A DNA stretch of 64,000 nucleotides, taken from JABWBH01 sp964526695 (GTDB taxonomy: Bacteria > Planctomycetota > Phycisphaerae > UBA1845). Below the pieces are notes generated by a model. The model searched no databases. It saw only the letters and a list, made by a program, of their open reading frames with translations, and was not told where the DNA came from. The translations under genes were made by a program, and so were the position numbers. The DNA lies in NCBI GenBank assembly GCA_964526695.1, contig CAZGJA010000040.1, positions 1 to 64,000 of the forward strand, given 5' to 3'. Of this stretch, positions 35,409 to 44,783 are shown in pieces (position 1 is the stretch's first letter; every line of letters starts with the position of its first letter).

Positions 35409-37442
35409 ATGACATCACGCTTGCGCATCCGGCTGATCGACGTGCTGGTGTTCGGCGGTCTGCTCGCCGCCGCCGCCGGCTACGGGCTTGTTCGCCCCAC
35501 CGCGTCCACCGCAACCGGCGGTCCGTCCGCGTTTGCCAGGAGCGTGGACCTCGCGCCCCTGCACAAAGTGGCGGTCATGGCCGACGGACGCCTGCGATCC
35601 TTCGAGTCGCACGCCACGGCCTATCTGCGCTTCGTCGTCGGTCCGCGCGCCATCGACGGCCAGAGCACGAGCTTCACCTACCTCGACATGCTGCTTCGCC
35701 CGGAGAACTATGTCGAACGGGACGTCGTGTATGTGAAGAACCCGCTGGTGCTGGGGCAGATTCTCGACGTGCTGGAGCGCGACGGGCACATGGATGCCGC
35801 GCGCCGCAAGGCGATCGAGAAGAGCAAGCTCATCGCCCCGCATTTTCTGGACACGCTGCCCGTGCAGGCGCTCCTCTCGCAGCTCAGCGGCGATCTCGTG
35901 AAAACCGCCAAGCCCGTGCAGCAGATCAACTCCGCGCTGGCGGTGATGCAGGACCGCGTGCTGGGCGGCGAGCTTCGGCTGATCCCCGCGCCGCAGGATG
36001 CATCGGACAAGCAGTGGACCTCGCTGTGGAACCTGGCGCGCAAGGCGCCCGCGGAGGAGGCCGATCTTGCCGCGCTCGCGCAGGTCGCGGGTGTTTCCGC
36101 GGATACGTTCAAGACGCTCGTGGCGCAGTGGACGCAGCTTGCCTCCGCGTGGAAGCTCGAAAACGCCGCGGAAGTCAACCGCCTGCTCGCTTCCATGTCC
36201 GATTCGCTGCGAGCGCTTTCGCCGAACGGCTATCCCGAAGCCAGTCGGCTCGAGTGGGAAAGCCGCTATTTCCGCATGAACAGCATGACCTGGATCTGGC
36301 TCGTCTATCTGGCGAGCGTCATCCCCCTGCTGCTGGCCGTCATCAATCGCTGGTCGGGCGCGCGCGCCGTCGGGCTGCTCCTCTTCGCTGTCGCCTTCGG
36401 ACTTCAGACCGCTTCCGTGGCGATCCGCTGGTACGTCTCCGGACGCTGGCCCAACGCGAACATGTTCGAGGCCGTGACCACCTCGGCCTGGTTCGGCGGC
36501 GTGCTCGCATTGGTTCTGGAGCTGGTCGCCCGCCGCAGCGCACTGAAAAACCTCTTCGCCCTGGGCTCAGCCGTTGTCTCCATGACCGCGCTGATGGCCG
36601 CGTACCTGCTGCCCGCGGACCTCGACTCCTCGCTGAGCAACATCATGCCCGCCCTCCACGACGTCTGGCTCTACATCCACACCAACATCATCATCTGGAG
36701 CTACGCGGTGATCGGGCTGGCGGCGGTGACGGCCATGCTGTTCCTGCGTCAGCGCTGGTGCGCGTTGTGGGACAGCGGCGTGGTCTCGAAATCGCGCCTG
36801 GCGATCATGCCGATCGCATTCGCGCTCGTTCACGTGACCGGCTGGCAAATTCTGATGGCCATCCTCGGCTCGGAGCGCTACGACCTGCGCGACTCGTTCT
36901 GGGCGGGGATGTTGTCCAAGCTCGGTCTGGCGGAGGGCGCCGCGCATGCCACCGCACCTTACGCAGCCCTCGGCGTCTTCGGCGCGTCCATCACTGTGCT
37001 GCTTTTCGAGATGCTCGAAGCGCGCATCCGCTCCCGCGCCCTGACCGGAGAGGACCGCGGCTTCACCGGCCCGGCCACCGCCGCGCTGGCCTCCTCACCC
37101 AAGGCGAATCCCTTCCTCACCCCCGGCGCGCCCTCGTCCGCGCAAGTGTTCGACGCCGCCACGATGGTCACGATGCAGGTCGCCTTCATCATGCTCTGGG
37201 CGGGCATCGTCATGGGCGCCATCTGGGCCGACCACTCCTGGGGCCGCCCCTGGGGCTGGGATCCGAAGGAAGTCTTCGCCCTCAACACCTTCATCATTTT
37301 CCTCGTCCTCGTTCACGTGCGGATGAAAGTCCGCGACAAGGGCTTTTGGACGGCCCTCATCGCCGTGTTCGGCTTCGAGACCATGATGTTCAACTGGATC
37401 GTCATCAACTTCATCATCAGCGGCCTGCACAGCTACGCCTAG
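35409..37442 (+). CDS. ccsA: Cytochrome c biogenesis protein CcsA, long form
   Basis: 677 residues versus 300-350 for a typical CcsA. The first helix is followed by a 260-residue extracytoplasmic domain, then about eight helices. The C-terminal part has the family motifs: GRWPNANMFEAVTT (heme pocket), WADHSWGRPWGWDPKE (the tryptophan-rich WWD motif), and FETMMFNWIVINFIISGLHSYA at the end. It presents heme at the outer membrane face for cytochrome c. A GGAG site precedes the ATG. It lies downstream of resB, as expected for system II. Confidence 0.95.
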   Translation: MTSRLRIRLIDVLVFGGLLAAAAGYGLVRPTASTATGGPSAFARSVDLAPLHKVAVMADGRLRSFESHATAYLRFVVGPRAIDGQSTSFTYLDMLLRPENYVERDVVYVKNPLVLGQILDVLERDGHMDAARRKAIEKSKLIAPHFLDTLPVQALLSQLSGDLVKTAKPVQQINSALAVMQDRVLGGELRLIPAPQDASDKQWTSLWNLARKAPAEEADLAALAQVAGVSADTFKTLVAQWTQLASAWKLENAAEVNRLLASMSDSLRALSPNGYPEASRLEWESRYFRMNSMTWIWLVYLASVIPLLLAVINRWSGARAVGLLLFAVAFGLQTASVAIRWYVSGRWPNANMFEAVTTSAWFGGVLALVLELVARRSALKNLFALGSAVVSMTALMAAYLLPADLDSSLSNIMPALHDVWLYIHTNIIIWSYAVIGLAAVTAMLFLRQRWCALWDSGVVSKSRLAIMPIAFALVHVTGWQILMAILGSERYDLRDSFWAGMLSKLGLAEGAAHATAPYAALGVFGASITVLLFEMLEARIRSRALTGEDRGFTGPATAALASSPKANPFLTPGAPSSAQVFDAATMVTMQVAFIMLWAGIVMGAIWADHSWGRPWGWDPKEVFALNTFIIFLVLVHVRMKVRDKGFWTALIAVFGFETMMFNWIVINFIISGLHSYA

Positions 37443-37455
37443 CTTCGTGCCGCCA

Positions 37456-37546
37456 TCAGAGCCGCGACCGTGAGGAAGCGCGATTTCCAGAGACCGGTCC
37501 GCGGCTCGGTTGCTCAGGGTTCGCTCCCTCACGGTCGCGGCTCTGA
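37456..37546. repeat. Intact 91-bp inverted-repeat element (family B)
   Basis: TCAGAGCCGCGACCGT (37456-37471) and its exact complement ACGGTCGCGGCTCTGA (37531-37546) enclose 59 bases. It occupies the whole gap between convergent genes and may also act as a terminator. Confidence 0.85.
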
Positions 37547-37573
37547 CAGATGCAATTCCTGCGAGTCGCTTCG

Positions 37574-39049
37574 CTACCGCAGCTTCAGCTTGCGAAGCGC
37601 GACGAGGCTCATGCGCAGCAACAGCAGACCGTGGAGGAAGCGGCGGATGTTGCTGACACCGTAGGTTCGGGCGTGGTAGCGGATGGGGATTTCGAGGATT
37701 TTGAGGTTCGCCCGGGCCGCGCCGAAGATGAGGTCGAAATCGCCGAACGGATCAAAGTCTCCAAAGTAGGCGCGATCGGCGGCGATGCGTTCGTAGTCGC
37801 GCCGGTGCAGCACCTTCGTGCCGCAGAGCGTGTCACGGAAGCGCTGCTCCAGCAGCCAGGTGAAGAGCCGGCTGAAGAAGGCATTGGCCAGCTTATTCAG
37901 CGAGCGCATCGCGTCGCGCTGCATGGGATAGACCAGCCGCGTGCCGTTGACGAACTCGGCCTTGCCCGAGGCGATGCAGTCGAAGAACTTCGGCAGCTCC
38001 TCCGGCGGGACGGTGAGGTCCGCGTCGAGGATCATCAGCACGTCGCCGCGGGCGGCCGCGAAGCCCTTGCGCACCGCGTCGCCCTTGCCGCGACCGTTGC
38101 CCTGGCGGATCAGGCGGATGTCGCGGTCGGGATGGGCGACGATGACACGCTCGATCTCCTCGGCCGTGCCGTCGGTGCTGTCGCCATCGACGAAGATCAG
38201 CTCCGTGTGCGCGCCCATGCGGGGCGTGCGGCGCACGGCGGCCTCGACGTTGCCGCGCTCGTTGCGCGTGGGGATGACGACGCTGCACGTCAGCGCGCGA
38301 TCCACCGAAGCGGCGATGATCGGGCGCGCGATGACAAGTCGAACCAGCGACAGCGCCCGCGTGGGACGGAGGCGCGCGAGTACGCGGTTGCACAGTGCGG
38401 CAAGCCCCGGCACGCGCAGCGGCAGCAGCATCTCGTCGGTGCGGCGAATCAGCTCGAAGCCCGAAAGCGTCAGGAGGTTCTGCACGTCGGCGTTGGACAG
38501 CCAGTTCATCAGGCCGGTGCTGCGGCGCAGGCCGACTTTGTCCGCGAGCTTGAGAATCGGCTCCCATGCGGGGTTGTAGTACGCGAGGATCACGCGCGTC
38601 GTGGGTTTGCACGCGCGACGGATGCGCTCAAGGCAGGCCTGAATGTCATGCAGCTCGGCGACGGCATCGGTGATGACCACGGTGTCGAACGTTTGATCCA
38701 GCTCGAAGGCCTGGGGGTCGGCGAGCTGAAACGAGAATCCGGGCTGCGCGCGGCGAGCGGCGGCGACGATCTCCGGGCGGGAGTCGATGCCCGTGCCGCG
38801 GGCCGCGCCCACCTGCGCCAGCAGATTCGGCATGTGACACCCGACTTGGAGCACGTCGCTGCCGGGGCGAATATGGATGCGCAGGAGCCGAAGCAGTTCG
38901 CGGCGGAAGCTGGAGGCCGCGAGGGAAGCGGTGCTGCCCGACGCGCCCACATCAGCGACAGGCGCGGCGACGGCTGTCGGCTCCAGCCAGTCGGCGCCTG
39001 ACAGCGGGCCCCAACCCGGCTGCGGCGCTGTGATGGGCGGTTGGATCAT
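37574..39049 (-). CDS. Class I SAM methyltransferase fused to glycosyltransferase family 2
   Basis: 491 residues. Residues 45-230 are a class I methyltransferase with LQVGCHMPNLLAQVG (motif I), FDTVVITDAVAELHD and ACKPTTRVILAYYNP. Residues 255-480 are a GT-A glycosyltransferase like the dolichyl-phosphate mannose synthase group: SVVIPTRNERGNVEAAV, FVDGDSTDGT, ILDADLTVPPEELPK (DxD), and VNGTRLVYPMQRD. This bifunctional fusion is a known arrangement. It likely makes a polyprenyl-phosphate sugar or modifies a glycolipid. It is convergent with ccsA. Confidence 0.9.
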   Translation of the reverse strand: MIQPPITAPQPGWGPLSGADWLEPTAVAAPVADVGASGSTASLAASSFRRELLRLLRIHIRPGSDVLQVGCHMPNLLAQVGAARGTGIDSRPEIVAAARRAQPGFSFQLADPQAFELDQTFDTVVITDAVAELHDIQACLERIRRACKPTTRVILAYYNPAWEPILKLADKVGLRRSTGLMNWLSNADVQNLLTLSGFELIRRTDEMLLPLRVPGLAALCNRVLARLRPTRALSLVRLVIARPIIAASVDRALTCSVVIPTRNERGNVEAAVRRTPRMGAHTELIFVDGDSTDGTAEEIERVIVAHPDRDIRLIRQGNGRGKGDAVRKGFAAARGDVLMILDADLTVPPEELPKFFDCIASGKAEFVNGTRLVYPMQRDAMRSLNKLANAFFSRLFTWLLEQRFRDTLCGTKVLHRRDYERIAADRAYFGDFDPFGDFDLIFGAARANLKILEIPIRYHARTYGVSNIRRFLHGLLLLRMSLVALRKLKLR

Positions 39050-39164
39050 GCGGCTGCGGCTCCCCGGCGTGCAAAAGACGGCTCTCGATCGGGTTATCGG
39101 CGCAGGGCGCTTGCCGGTTGAGGCGGGTTGGGTGGCAGTGGGCGGAAGGAAGACGGAGCGGCGC

Positions 39165-39262
39165 TACAACACGGGTTCGCTGCTGCGGACCCGTGAAGCG
39201 CACGACCGCGCCTGGTTTGGTCGCTCGCCACGGCCTGGCGAGTACGCCAGACCGTGCCACCC
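39165..39262 (+). repeat. 98-bp palindromic element with GTGCCACCC end (family A), left end decayed
   Basis: GCTGCTGCGGACCCGTG at the left and the hairpin CCTGGCGAGTACGCCAG with GTGCCACCC at the right. Size matches the intact copies at 50964 and 61844. The left terminal repeat is mutated. Confidence 0.8.
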
Positions 39263-39343
39263 TGATTTGAGGCCGGATTGCGGTTTCCCTGCCTTCCCCG
39301 GTGCCATCCGGGCAGGGGGATGGGATTGGGAGCGGCGGGGCGG

Positions 39344-39349
39344 TATAAT
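39344..39349 (+). promoter_or_regulatory. TATAAT box upstream of the 39605 gene
   Basis: A perfect TATAAT about 255 bases upstream; no convincing -35 at 16-18 bases. Low confidence. Confidence 0.3.
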
Positions 39350-39604
39350 GGGGCCGGCCTGCGGGACGTGGGATGGGAGCCTGCCACAGAGACACTGCAG
39401 GAATTGCCGGATGCGATGCGCGCCGGCGTTGGCTGAGCATTCGCAGTGATGTGACCGCACCCGGTGGACCTGCGGGAAAGCCGCAGTGCGGAGTTACTGA
39501 AGAATCGTGGTCGGACAGGGGGCGACGCACCGCTCGGGGGAGTAACGGGGCGTCGCGGGGGTTCAGTGCGAGACGGGACGTCTCGAATGAAAGGAGCCGA
39601 AAAG

Positions 39605-41821
39605 ATGGCCATGCGAACGATCCGGTGGGCAATTCTTGCGGGGCTGGTCGCCGCGGCGATGCCGCTCGCCACCGCACGCGCACAGTATGAATCCAGCAAC
39701 ATCTCGCTCTACAAGCAATTCACGCTGGCCGACTTCGGCAACCCCGGCAACGGCAACAGTTGCTGGGGTTTCGTTTCCCGCTCCGGCCGCGAGTACGCGA
39801 TCATGGGCGTGTCCAACAAAGTGGCGTTCGTGGACATCACCGATCCGGTCAACTCGCAGATCGTCGCCACGGTCGCCCACACCAACAGTCTCTGGGCGGA
39901 CATGAAGGTGTACGGCGATTACTGCTACGTGGTGAACGAGGCGGGCGGCGGCATCCAGGTGATCGACATCTCCAACATCGACAACGGGGTGGCGACGCTC
40001 GTGCGCAGCGTCTCCTCGCCCTCCACGAGCCACACGATCGGCGTGAACACGGACAGCGGGTTCCTCTACCCGACCGGGTCGAGCACGGACAACGGCGGCA
40101 TGTTGATCTTCAACCTCGCCGATCCGAGCAATCCGATCAAGGTCAATGCGTGGAACACCACCTACGTGCACGAGTGCCACGTCGTCACGTACACGTCCGG
40201 ACCGTACGCGGGCAAGGAGATCGCGTTCCTCTTCTGCGGCGGGCAGGGCATCTACATCGTGGACGTCAGCAACAAGGCAAACCTCGTCAATCTGACGCAC
40301 AAGACGTATCCGTGTCTGAACTATTGCCACCAGGGCTGGACGTCCGACGACCGGCGCTATCTGTTCGTGGACGACGAGCTGGACGAGCTGTACGGCTGCC
40401 GGAACCAGACGACCACGTATGTGTTCGACATCGCCGATTTATCCAACATTCAACTGGTCAACACGTTCAGCAACGGCATCAACGTTCCCGATCACAACGT
40501 GTATTACCTCAACGGGCTTCTCTTTGAATCGAACTATGGCACGGGGCTGCGCGTCTGGGACGTCAGCGACGTCATGGCGCCGGCGGAGGTCGGGTACTTC
40601 GACACGTATCCCGGGAGCAACCCGCTGGACTTCGTGGGCGACTGGAGCAACTACCCCTACTTCCCCAGCGGGACGGTCATCGCGGGCGATATCAACCGCG
40701 GGCTGTTCGTCCTCAACGTGGCCGCCAATCACGGCGGGATCGAGTTCAACTTCCCCAACGGCATTCCGGATCGCGTGCTGCCCACCGGCGGAACGACGGT
40801 TCGCGTGGAAGTGGTCGGAACCTACGGGGGCGACCCGCAGCCCGGGACGGGGCTGTTGTACTACGACCTGGGCGGCGGTTTTGTCAGCTCGGCCATGAAC
40901 CAGGTTTCGGACAACGTGTACGACGCGGTGTTCCCGGCCGTGCCGTGCGGCGACACGGTGCGCTTCTACTTCAGCGCCGAGGACACGGAGGGCGCGGTTT
41001 ACACCCACCCGTCGAACGCGCCGGCGAGCAGCCATTCGGCGCTCTCGACCGGCGGCACGAACCCGGTATTCGTGGACAATTTCGAAGTGGACATGGGCTG
41101 GACCGTGTCCAACGAGAACGTGTCCGACGGCGCCTGGGTGCGCGGCATCCCCGCGGGCAGCGGTACCCGCGGCGACCCGACGGAGGACTACGACGGCTCG
41201 GGGCGCTGCTACGTCACCGGGCTGGGCGATGGGGCGGACCTGGACGGCGGACCGACGCGCCTGACCTCGCCGGCGTTCGACTTGTTGGGCGGGGGCTTGG
41301 TGGAGTACGCAGCCTGGTTCGCCAACGATGACAACGACGCCGACCGGCTGACCGTCGAGGTTTCCAATAACAACGGAACGAACTGGACCGTCGTCGAATC
41401 GCTGGGGCAGACGTCCGGCTGGGAGCTGCACCGCTTCGACGTGGCCGATTATGTCACGCCGTCCGCGCAGATGCGCATGCGTTTCAGCGCTTCGGACAAT
41501 CCGAACAACTCCGTTACCGAGGCCGGCGTGGACGCCTTCAACGCGTTTACGCTCGTGTGCGAAGGCGGCATCACCTGCGGCGACATCAAGAAGCTCTCCG
41601 GCCGCTGCCGCGACAACGGACAGATCAAGTCCAAGGTCGTGCTGGTTGACGAGAGCTTCAGCGGTCAGACGGTCACGATTGCCATCGACGGCGTCGAGCA
41701 CGTCGTGACCATCAGCGGCCGCCGTGCGCCGTACAAGGAGTGCTGCTTCACCGGCGAGCACACGGTCACGCTGGAGGATCCGACGGGTTGCGGGCTGTTT
41801 AAGACCGTCACATGCCCGTAG
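39605..41821 (+). CDS. Choice-of-anchor B secreted protein with jelly-roll and C-terminal Cys module
   Basis: 738 residues. Signal peptide ends at ARA-QY. Residues 30-385 are the choice-of-anchor B domain: CWGFVSRSGREYAIMGVSNK, VNEAGGGIQVIDISN and GIYIVDVSNKANL are LVIVD-type propeller units. A small strand domain (GGTTVRVEVVGTYGGDPQP) and a jelly roll of the choice-of-anchor J/MAM type (FVDNFEVDMGWTVS onward to VDAFNAF) follow. The last 81 residues form the Cys module: CGDIKKLSGRCRDNG, IAIDGVEHVV, CCFTGEHTVTLEDPTGC, VTCP-stop. AAAGGAG lies 8 bases before the ATG. Probably outer-surface or secreted. Confidence 0.85.
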   Translation: MAMRTIRWAILAGLVAAAMPLATARAQYESSNISLYKQFTLADFGNPGNGNSCWGFVSRSGREYAIMGVSNKVAFVDITDPVNSQIVATVAHTNSLWADMKVYGDYCYVVNEAGGGIQVIDISNIDNGVATLVRSVSSPSTSHTIGVNTDSGFLYPTGSSTDNGGMLIFNLADPSNPIKVNAWNTTYVHECHVVTYTSGPYAGKEIAFLFCGGQGIYIVDVSNKANLVNLTHKTYPCLNYCHQGWTSDDRRYLFVDDELDELYGCRNQTTTYVFDIADLSNIQLVNTFSNGINVPDHNVYYLNGLLFESNYGTGLRVWDVSDVMAPAEVGYFDTYPGSNPLDFVGDWSNYPYFPSGTVIAGDINRGLFVLNVAANHGGIEFNFPNGIPDRVLPTGGTTVRVEVVGTYGGDPQPGTGLLYYDLGGGFVSSAMNQVSDNVYDAVFPAVPCGDTVRFYFSAEDTEGAVYTHPSNAPASSHSALSTGGTNPVFVDNFEVDMGWTVSNENVSDGAWVRGIPAGSGTRGDPTEDYDGSGRCYVTGLGDGADLDGGPTRLTSPAFDLLGGGLVEYAAWFANDDNDADRLTVEVSNNNGTNWTVVESLGQTSGWELHRFDVADYVTPSAQMRMRFSASDNPNNSVTEAGVDAFNAFTLVCEGGITCGDIKKLSGRCRDNGQIKSKVVLVDESFSGQTVTIAIDGVEHVVTISGRRAPYKECCFTGEHTVTLEDPTGCGLFKTVTCP

Positions 41822-41856
41822 CGGCGAGTTTGATACGAGCTTGGGATGAACCGGAC

Positions 41857-41890
41857 GCGGGCAGGGTGAATCTCGATTCACCCTGCCCGC
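41857..41890. terminator. Bidirectional hairpin terminator
   Basis: A perfect 15-bp stem (41857-41871 and 41876-41890) with a 4-base loop, 36 bases after the stop at 41821. Convergent with ygiQ. No long T-tract. Confidence 0.6.
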
Positions 41891-41943
41891 GACATTTGGG
41901 CGCGCTGGGCCTCGCAGCCCGTGGTGGAACTCGAAACCGGGCA

Positions 41944-42055
41944 TCGGGACCGTCACCCCCGCGCAGGCGGGGGTACAGTCCGCCCCGGCAAACCGCTGGA
42001 TTTCTGCCTCCTTGCAAGCAACCGGCTGGATTCCCGCCTGCGCGGGAATGACGAG
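41944..42055. repeat. Family N palindromes in opposite orientations
   Basis: CACCCCCGCGCAGGCGGGGG near 41952 and GATTCCCGCCTGCGCGGGAA near 42029 face each other across 60 bases. The rest of 41891-42524 shows no gene. Confidence 0.75.
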
Positions 42056-42524
42056 TGTCGCCTTTCGCCACGGACTGCTAGGGCATTCGTCGCCCCCAAA
42101 TCCCCGCCGCGCCGCCGACGGAGCCTCCCCCGAAGCGCCGCAACTTAGACCCGAAATGGGACATTCTGATCTCGCCAAGGTCATCCTCGGAGGCGGTTAA
42201 ACAGGTGGCGCCGCAAACACCTTGCCCCATGGTCCGACCTGGGATCCGAGGGCGGGAACGCTCCAAGCGGTGTGCCAGAAGTGTCGAACAGGGCCACCGC
42301 TTCAAAGCGCGGTGTTCGCTCCAGACCGGCGGTGATTCCGAAGCGGCTGGCGCATTCTCATACGCGAATCCGCACGGACGGAAGTCCGAGGAGGGCAGCA
42401 CGAAAAGTCGGATGGCTCCGGTGGTCCGTCGGACAGAGCCTTGCGGAGTCGAGGAAACCGATTCCTGACCCGCGAGGCATGGAAGGAGCCGGTCCGACCC
42501 GCAAGAACGACCGTGACGGTCCAC

Positions 42525-44783
42525 CTAAGTCCTGTCGCGCTTTCCGGCCGTCCGGCGCCCCGGACGATATCCGCGCGGCGGGTGCGGCGTTCGTGCCGGT
42601 GAGTGGTAATGATCTTCCTCATCCACGGTCATGCTCCGGCTGAGATCCCACTGCGACGAAGGCGAAGCGGCGGTTGCGCCGTTGTGCGCGGCGGCCTGTT
42701 CGCGGTGCGCGATTCGGTCCGCCTCCCGCCTTCGCGCTTCGATGGCTTCCTTCGGCGGTCTGGTTGGAATCAGCGCATCGCAGCCCTCGCCGATGAGGTC
42801 GCCGCGGCCGTGGTCGAGGAGGAGGCGGCGGACGGTGAAGTAGTTGGCGGGCTTGAAGAACTGCAACAACGCCCGCTGGAACTTTCGCTCGCGCAGGCGC
42901 GTGGCCACGTGGACGGGCTTGCCCGTCATTGGATCCAGGCCCGTGTGGTACATGCATGTGGCGAGGTCCATCGGCGCGGGGATGAAGTCCTGCACCTGGT
43001 CCGGGCGGTAGCCGTTGCGCTTCAGGAAGACGGCCAGCTCGATCATGCTCTCGACGGTGCTGCCGGGGTGGGCGCTGATGAAGTAGGGAACGAGGTACTG
43101 CTTCTTGCCCGCGCGTTTCGAGATGTCGCGGAACTGGTCTGAGAAATCCTCGAAATCCTCCGGGCGCGTCTTCTTCATCAGTGCCAGCGTCTTGTCATCC
43201 GTGTGCTCCGGGGCGACCTTGAGGTGGCCGCCGACGTGGTGCAGCGTCAGCTCGCGCATGTACTCAGGCGATCGCCGGGCGAGGTCCATGCGCACGCCGC
43301 TGGCGACGAGAACCTTCTTCACGCCCTGTTGCGCGCGGGCTTCGCGCATCACGTCGATGAGCGGGGCGTGGTCCGTGCCCAGAAGCGGGCAGATCTTCGG
43401 ATGCACGCAGGAGAGACGACGGCAGATCGCTTCGATCTCCGGCTTCATGCACTGCATCTTGTACATGTTCGCCGTCGGCCCGCCGAGGTCGCTGATGGTG
43501 CCCTTGAAGGCGGGATCGGCCGTGAGCGTGCCGACCTCGCGCAGGATCGAGTCCTTGCTGCGCGACTGGATGATGCGCCCCTGGTGCATGGTGATCGAGC
43601 AAAACGTGCAGCCGCCGAAGCAGCCGCGCATCAGGGTGATCGAATCTTTGATGACCTGATGCGCCGGGATCGGCTCGGTGTACGACGGGTGAGCGCGGCG
43701 CGTGTAGGGCAGGTCGTAGTAGCGGTCCATGCTCGATTCGGATTCGGGCAGGCGCGGCGGCGTGATGACGACGTGTTGATCGCCGCATCGTTGCACGAGC
43801 GTCTTGGCGTTGTGCGGATTGGTTTCCAGATGGTACTGGCGCGTCGCGTCCGCGAACTTCAGCTTGTCGGCTTTGACTTCCTCATACGAGGGGAGGTGGA
43901 GCACGTCCGGGCCAACGGGCGGCGGTTCCTTCGCCCCCAAGGCGTAGGCGACGCCGCGCATGTCGCGGAGGGTCTTGATGTCGTCGCGCAGGGGTAGTTC
44001 GCCGCTCCGCGGCGAGCGAAATGCAGGGTTCTCTCCAGGGATTCCGTCGGCGCGAGATTTCGGCTGCTCGTCTGCCGGATTCGTCGCGGAGCGACGAACT
44101 ACCCTGAGGCGCTTCGCGATTTCAACGATCGCCGACTCCCCCATGCCGTACACGAGCAGGTCGGCCTTGCTGTCGAGGAGGATGGAGCGGCGGACGGTGT
44201 CGCTCCAGTAGTCGTAGTGGGCGAGTCGGCGCAGGCTCGCCTCGACGCCGCCGGCGATGACGGGCACGTCCTTGTACGCCTCGCGCGCGCGGTGGCAGTA
44301 GGCGAGCGTCGCGCGGTCCGGCCGCAGCCCGATGCGCCCGCCGGGGGAGTACGCGTCGTCGTTGCGCACCTTCCGGTTGGCGGTGTAGTGGTTGATCATC
44401 GAGTCCATGTTGCCGGCGGAGATGGCGAAGAAAAGTCGCGGGCGGCCGAACGTGCGCCACGGCTCGCACGAGTGCCAGTCCGGCTGCGCGAGGATGGCGA
44501 CGCGAAAGCCCTCCGCCTCCAGCACGCGACCCAGCAGCGCCATGGCAAAGCTGGGATGATCGACGTAGGCGTCGCCGGTGACGAAGACGATGTCCACCGC
44601 GTCCCATCCGCGGTCGGCCATCTCGCGGCGCGTCATGGGAAGGGGTCGAGGGTCGCAGCGGTGGTCGAGCGCGGAGGGTGCGGGCGCGGGGGATACGGGC
44701 GCGGTGCTGCTGCGGTTGAGGGTGAGCGGAATCAGGCCGGGCGCGGACAGTGGCGCCCCGCCCGCACGAGCGTCGGTGACCAT
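42525..44783 (-). CDS. YgiQ family radical SAM protein with a repeat-derived insert
   Basis: 752 residues. The radical SAM site is MRGCFGGCTFCSITMHQG (CxxxCxxC) near residue 370, and the C-terminal half carries the DUF3362 segment, which includes GYRPDQVQDFIP, CMYHTG and GEGCDALIP. Early motifs AYVDHPSFAMALLGRVLEA and GGVEASLRRLAHYDYW match E. coli YgiQ (739 residues). Its substrate is unknown. A 38-residue stretch (VVRRSATNPADEQPKSRADG onward) lies between AKRLR and RDDIKTLRDM and has no counterpart in the family; it is coded by an inverted-repeat element at 43991-44104. The ATG at 44783 has GGAG 10 bases before it; the much longer reading from 45485 is repeats. Confidence 0.93.
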   Translation of the reverse strand: MVTDARAGGAPLSAPGLIPLTLNRSSTAPVSPAPAPSALDHRCDPRPLPMTRREMADRGWDAVDIVFVTGDAYVDHPSFAMALLGRVLEAEGFRVAILAQPDWHSCEPWRTFGRPRLFFAISAGNMDSMINHYTANRKVRNDDAYSPGGRIGLRPDRATLAYCHRAREAYKDVPVIAGGVEASLRRLAHYDYWSDTVRRSILLDSKADLLVYGMGESAIVEIAKRLRVVRRSATNPADEQPKSRADGIPGENPAFRSPRSGELPLRDDIKTLRDMRGVAYALGAKEPPPVGPDVLHLPSYEEVKADKLKFADATRQYHLETNPHNAKTLVQRCGDQHVVITPPRLPESESSMDRYYDLPYTRRAHPSYTEPIPAHQVIKDSITLMRGCFGGCTFCSITMHQGRIIQSRSKDSILREVGTLTADPAFKGTISDLGGPTANMYKMQCMKPEIEAICRRLSCVHPKICPLLGTDHAPLIDVMREARAQQGVKKVLVASGVRMDLARRSPEYMRELTLHHVGGHLKVAPEHTDDKTLALMKKTRPEDFEDFSDQFRDISKRAGKKQYLVPYFISAHPGSTVESMIELAVFLKRNGYRPDQVQDFIPAPMDLATCMYHTGLDPMTGKPVHVATRLRERKFQRALLQFFKPANYFTVRRLLLDHGRGDLIGEGCDALIPTRPPKEAIEARRREADRIAHREQAAAHNGATAASPSSQWDLSRSMTVDEEDHYHSPARTPHPPRGYRPGRRTAGKRDRT
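43991..44104. repeat. 114-bp inverted repeat inside ygiQ (family E)
   Basis: GGGTAGTTCG (43992-44001) pairs with CGAACTACCC (44095-44104). Inside are the hairpins CGCCGCTCCGCGGCGAG and TTCGTCGCGGAGCGACGAA. The element is exactly 38 codons long and keeps the frame open. Halves recur at 27573-27596 and 29899-29922. Confidence 0.9.

Noticed and set aside
35297..37546. Open frame of 749 codons overlapping ccsA in another frame
   Set aside because: Arg-rich without motifs; the ccsA frame carries the tryptophan-rich heme motif.
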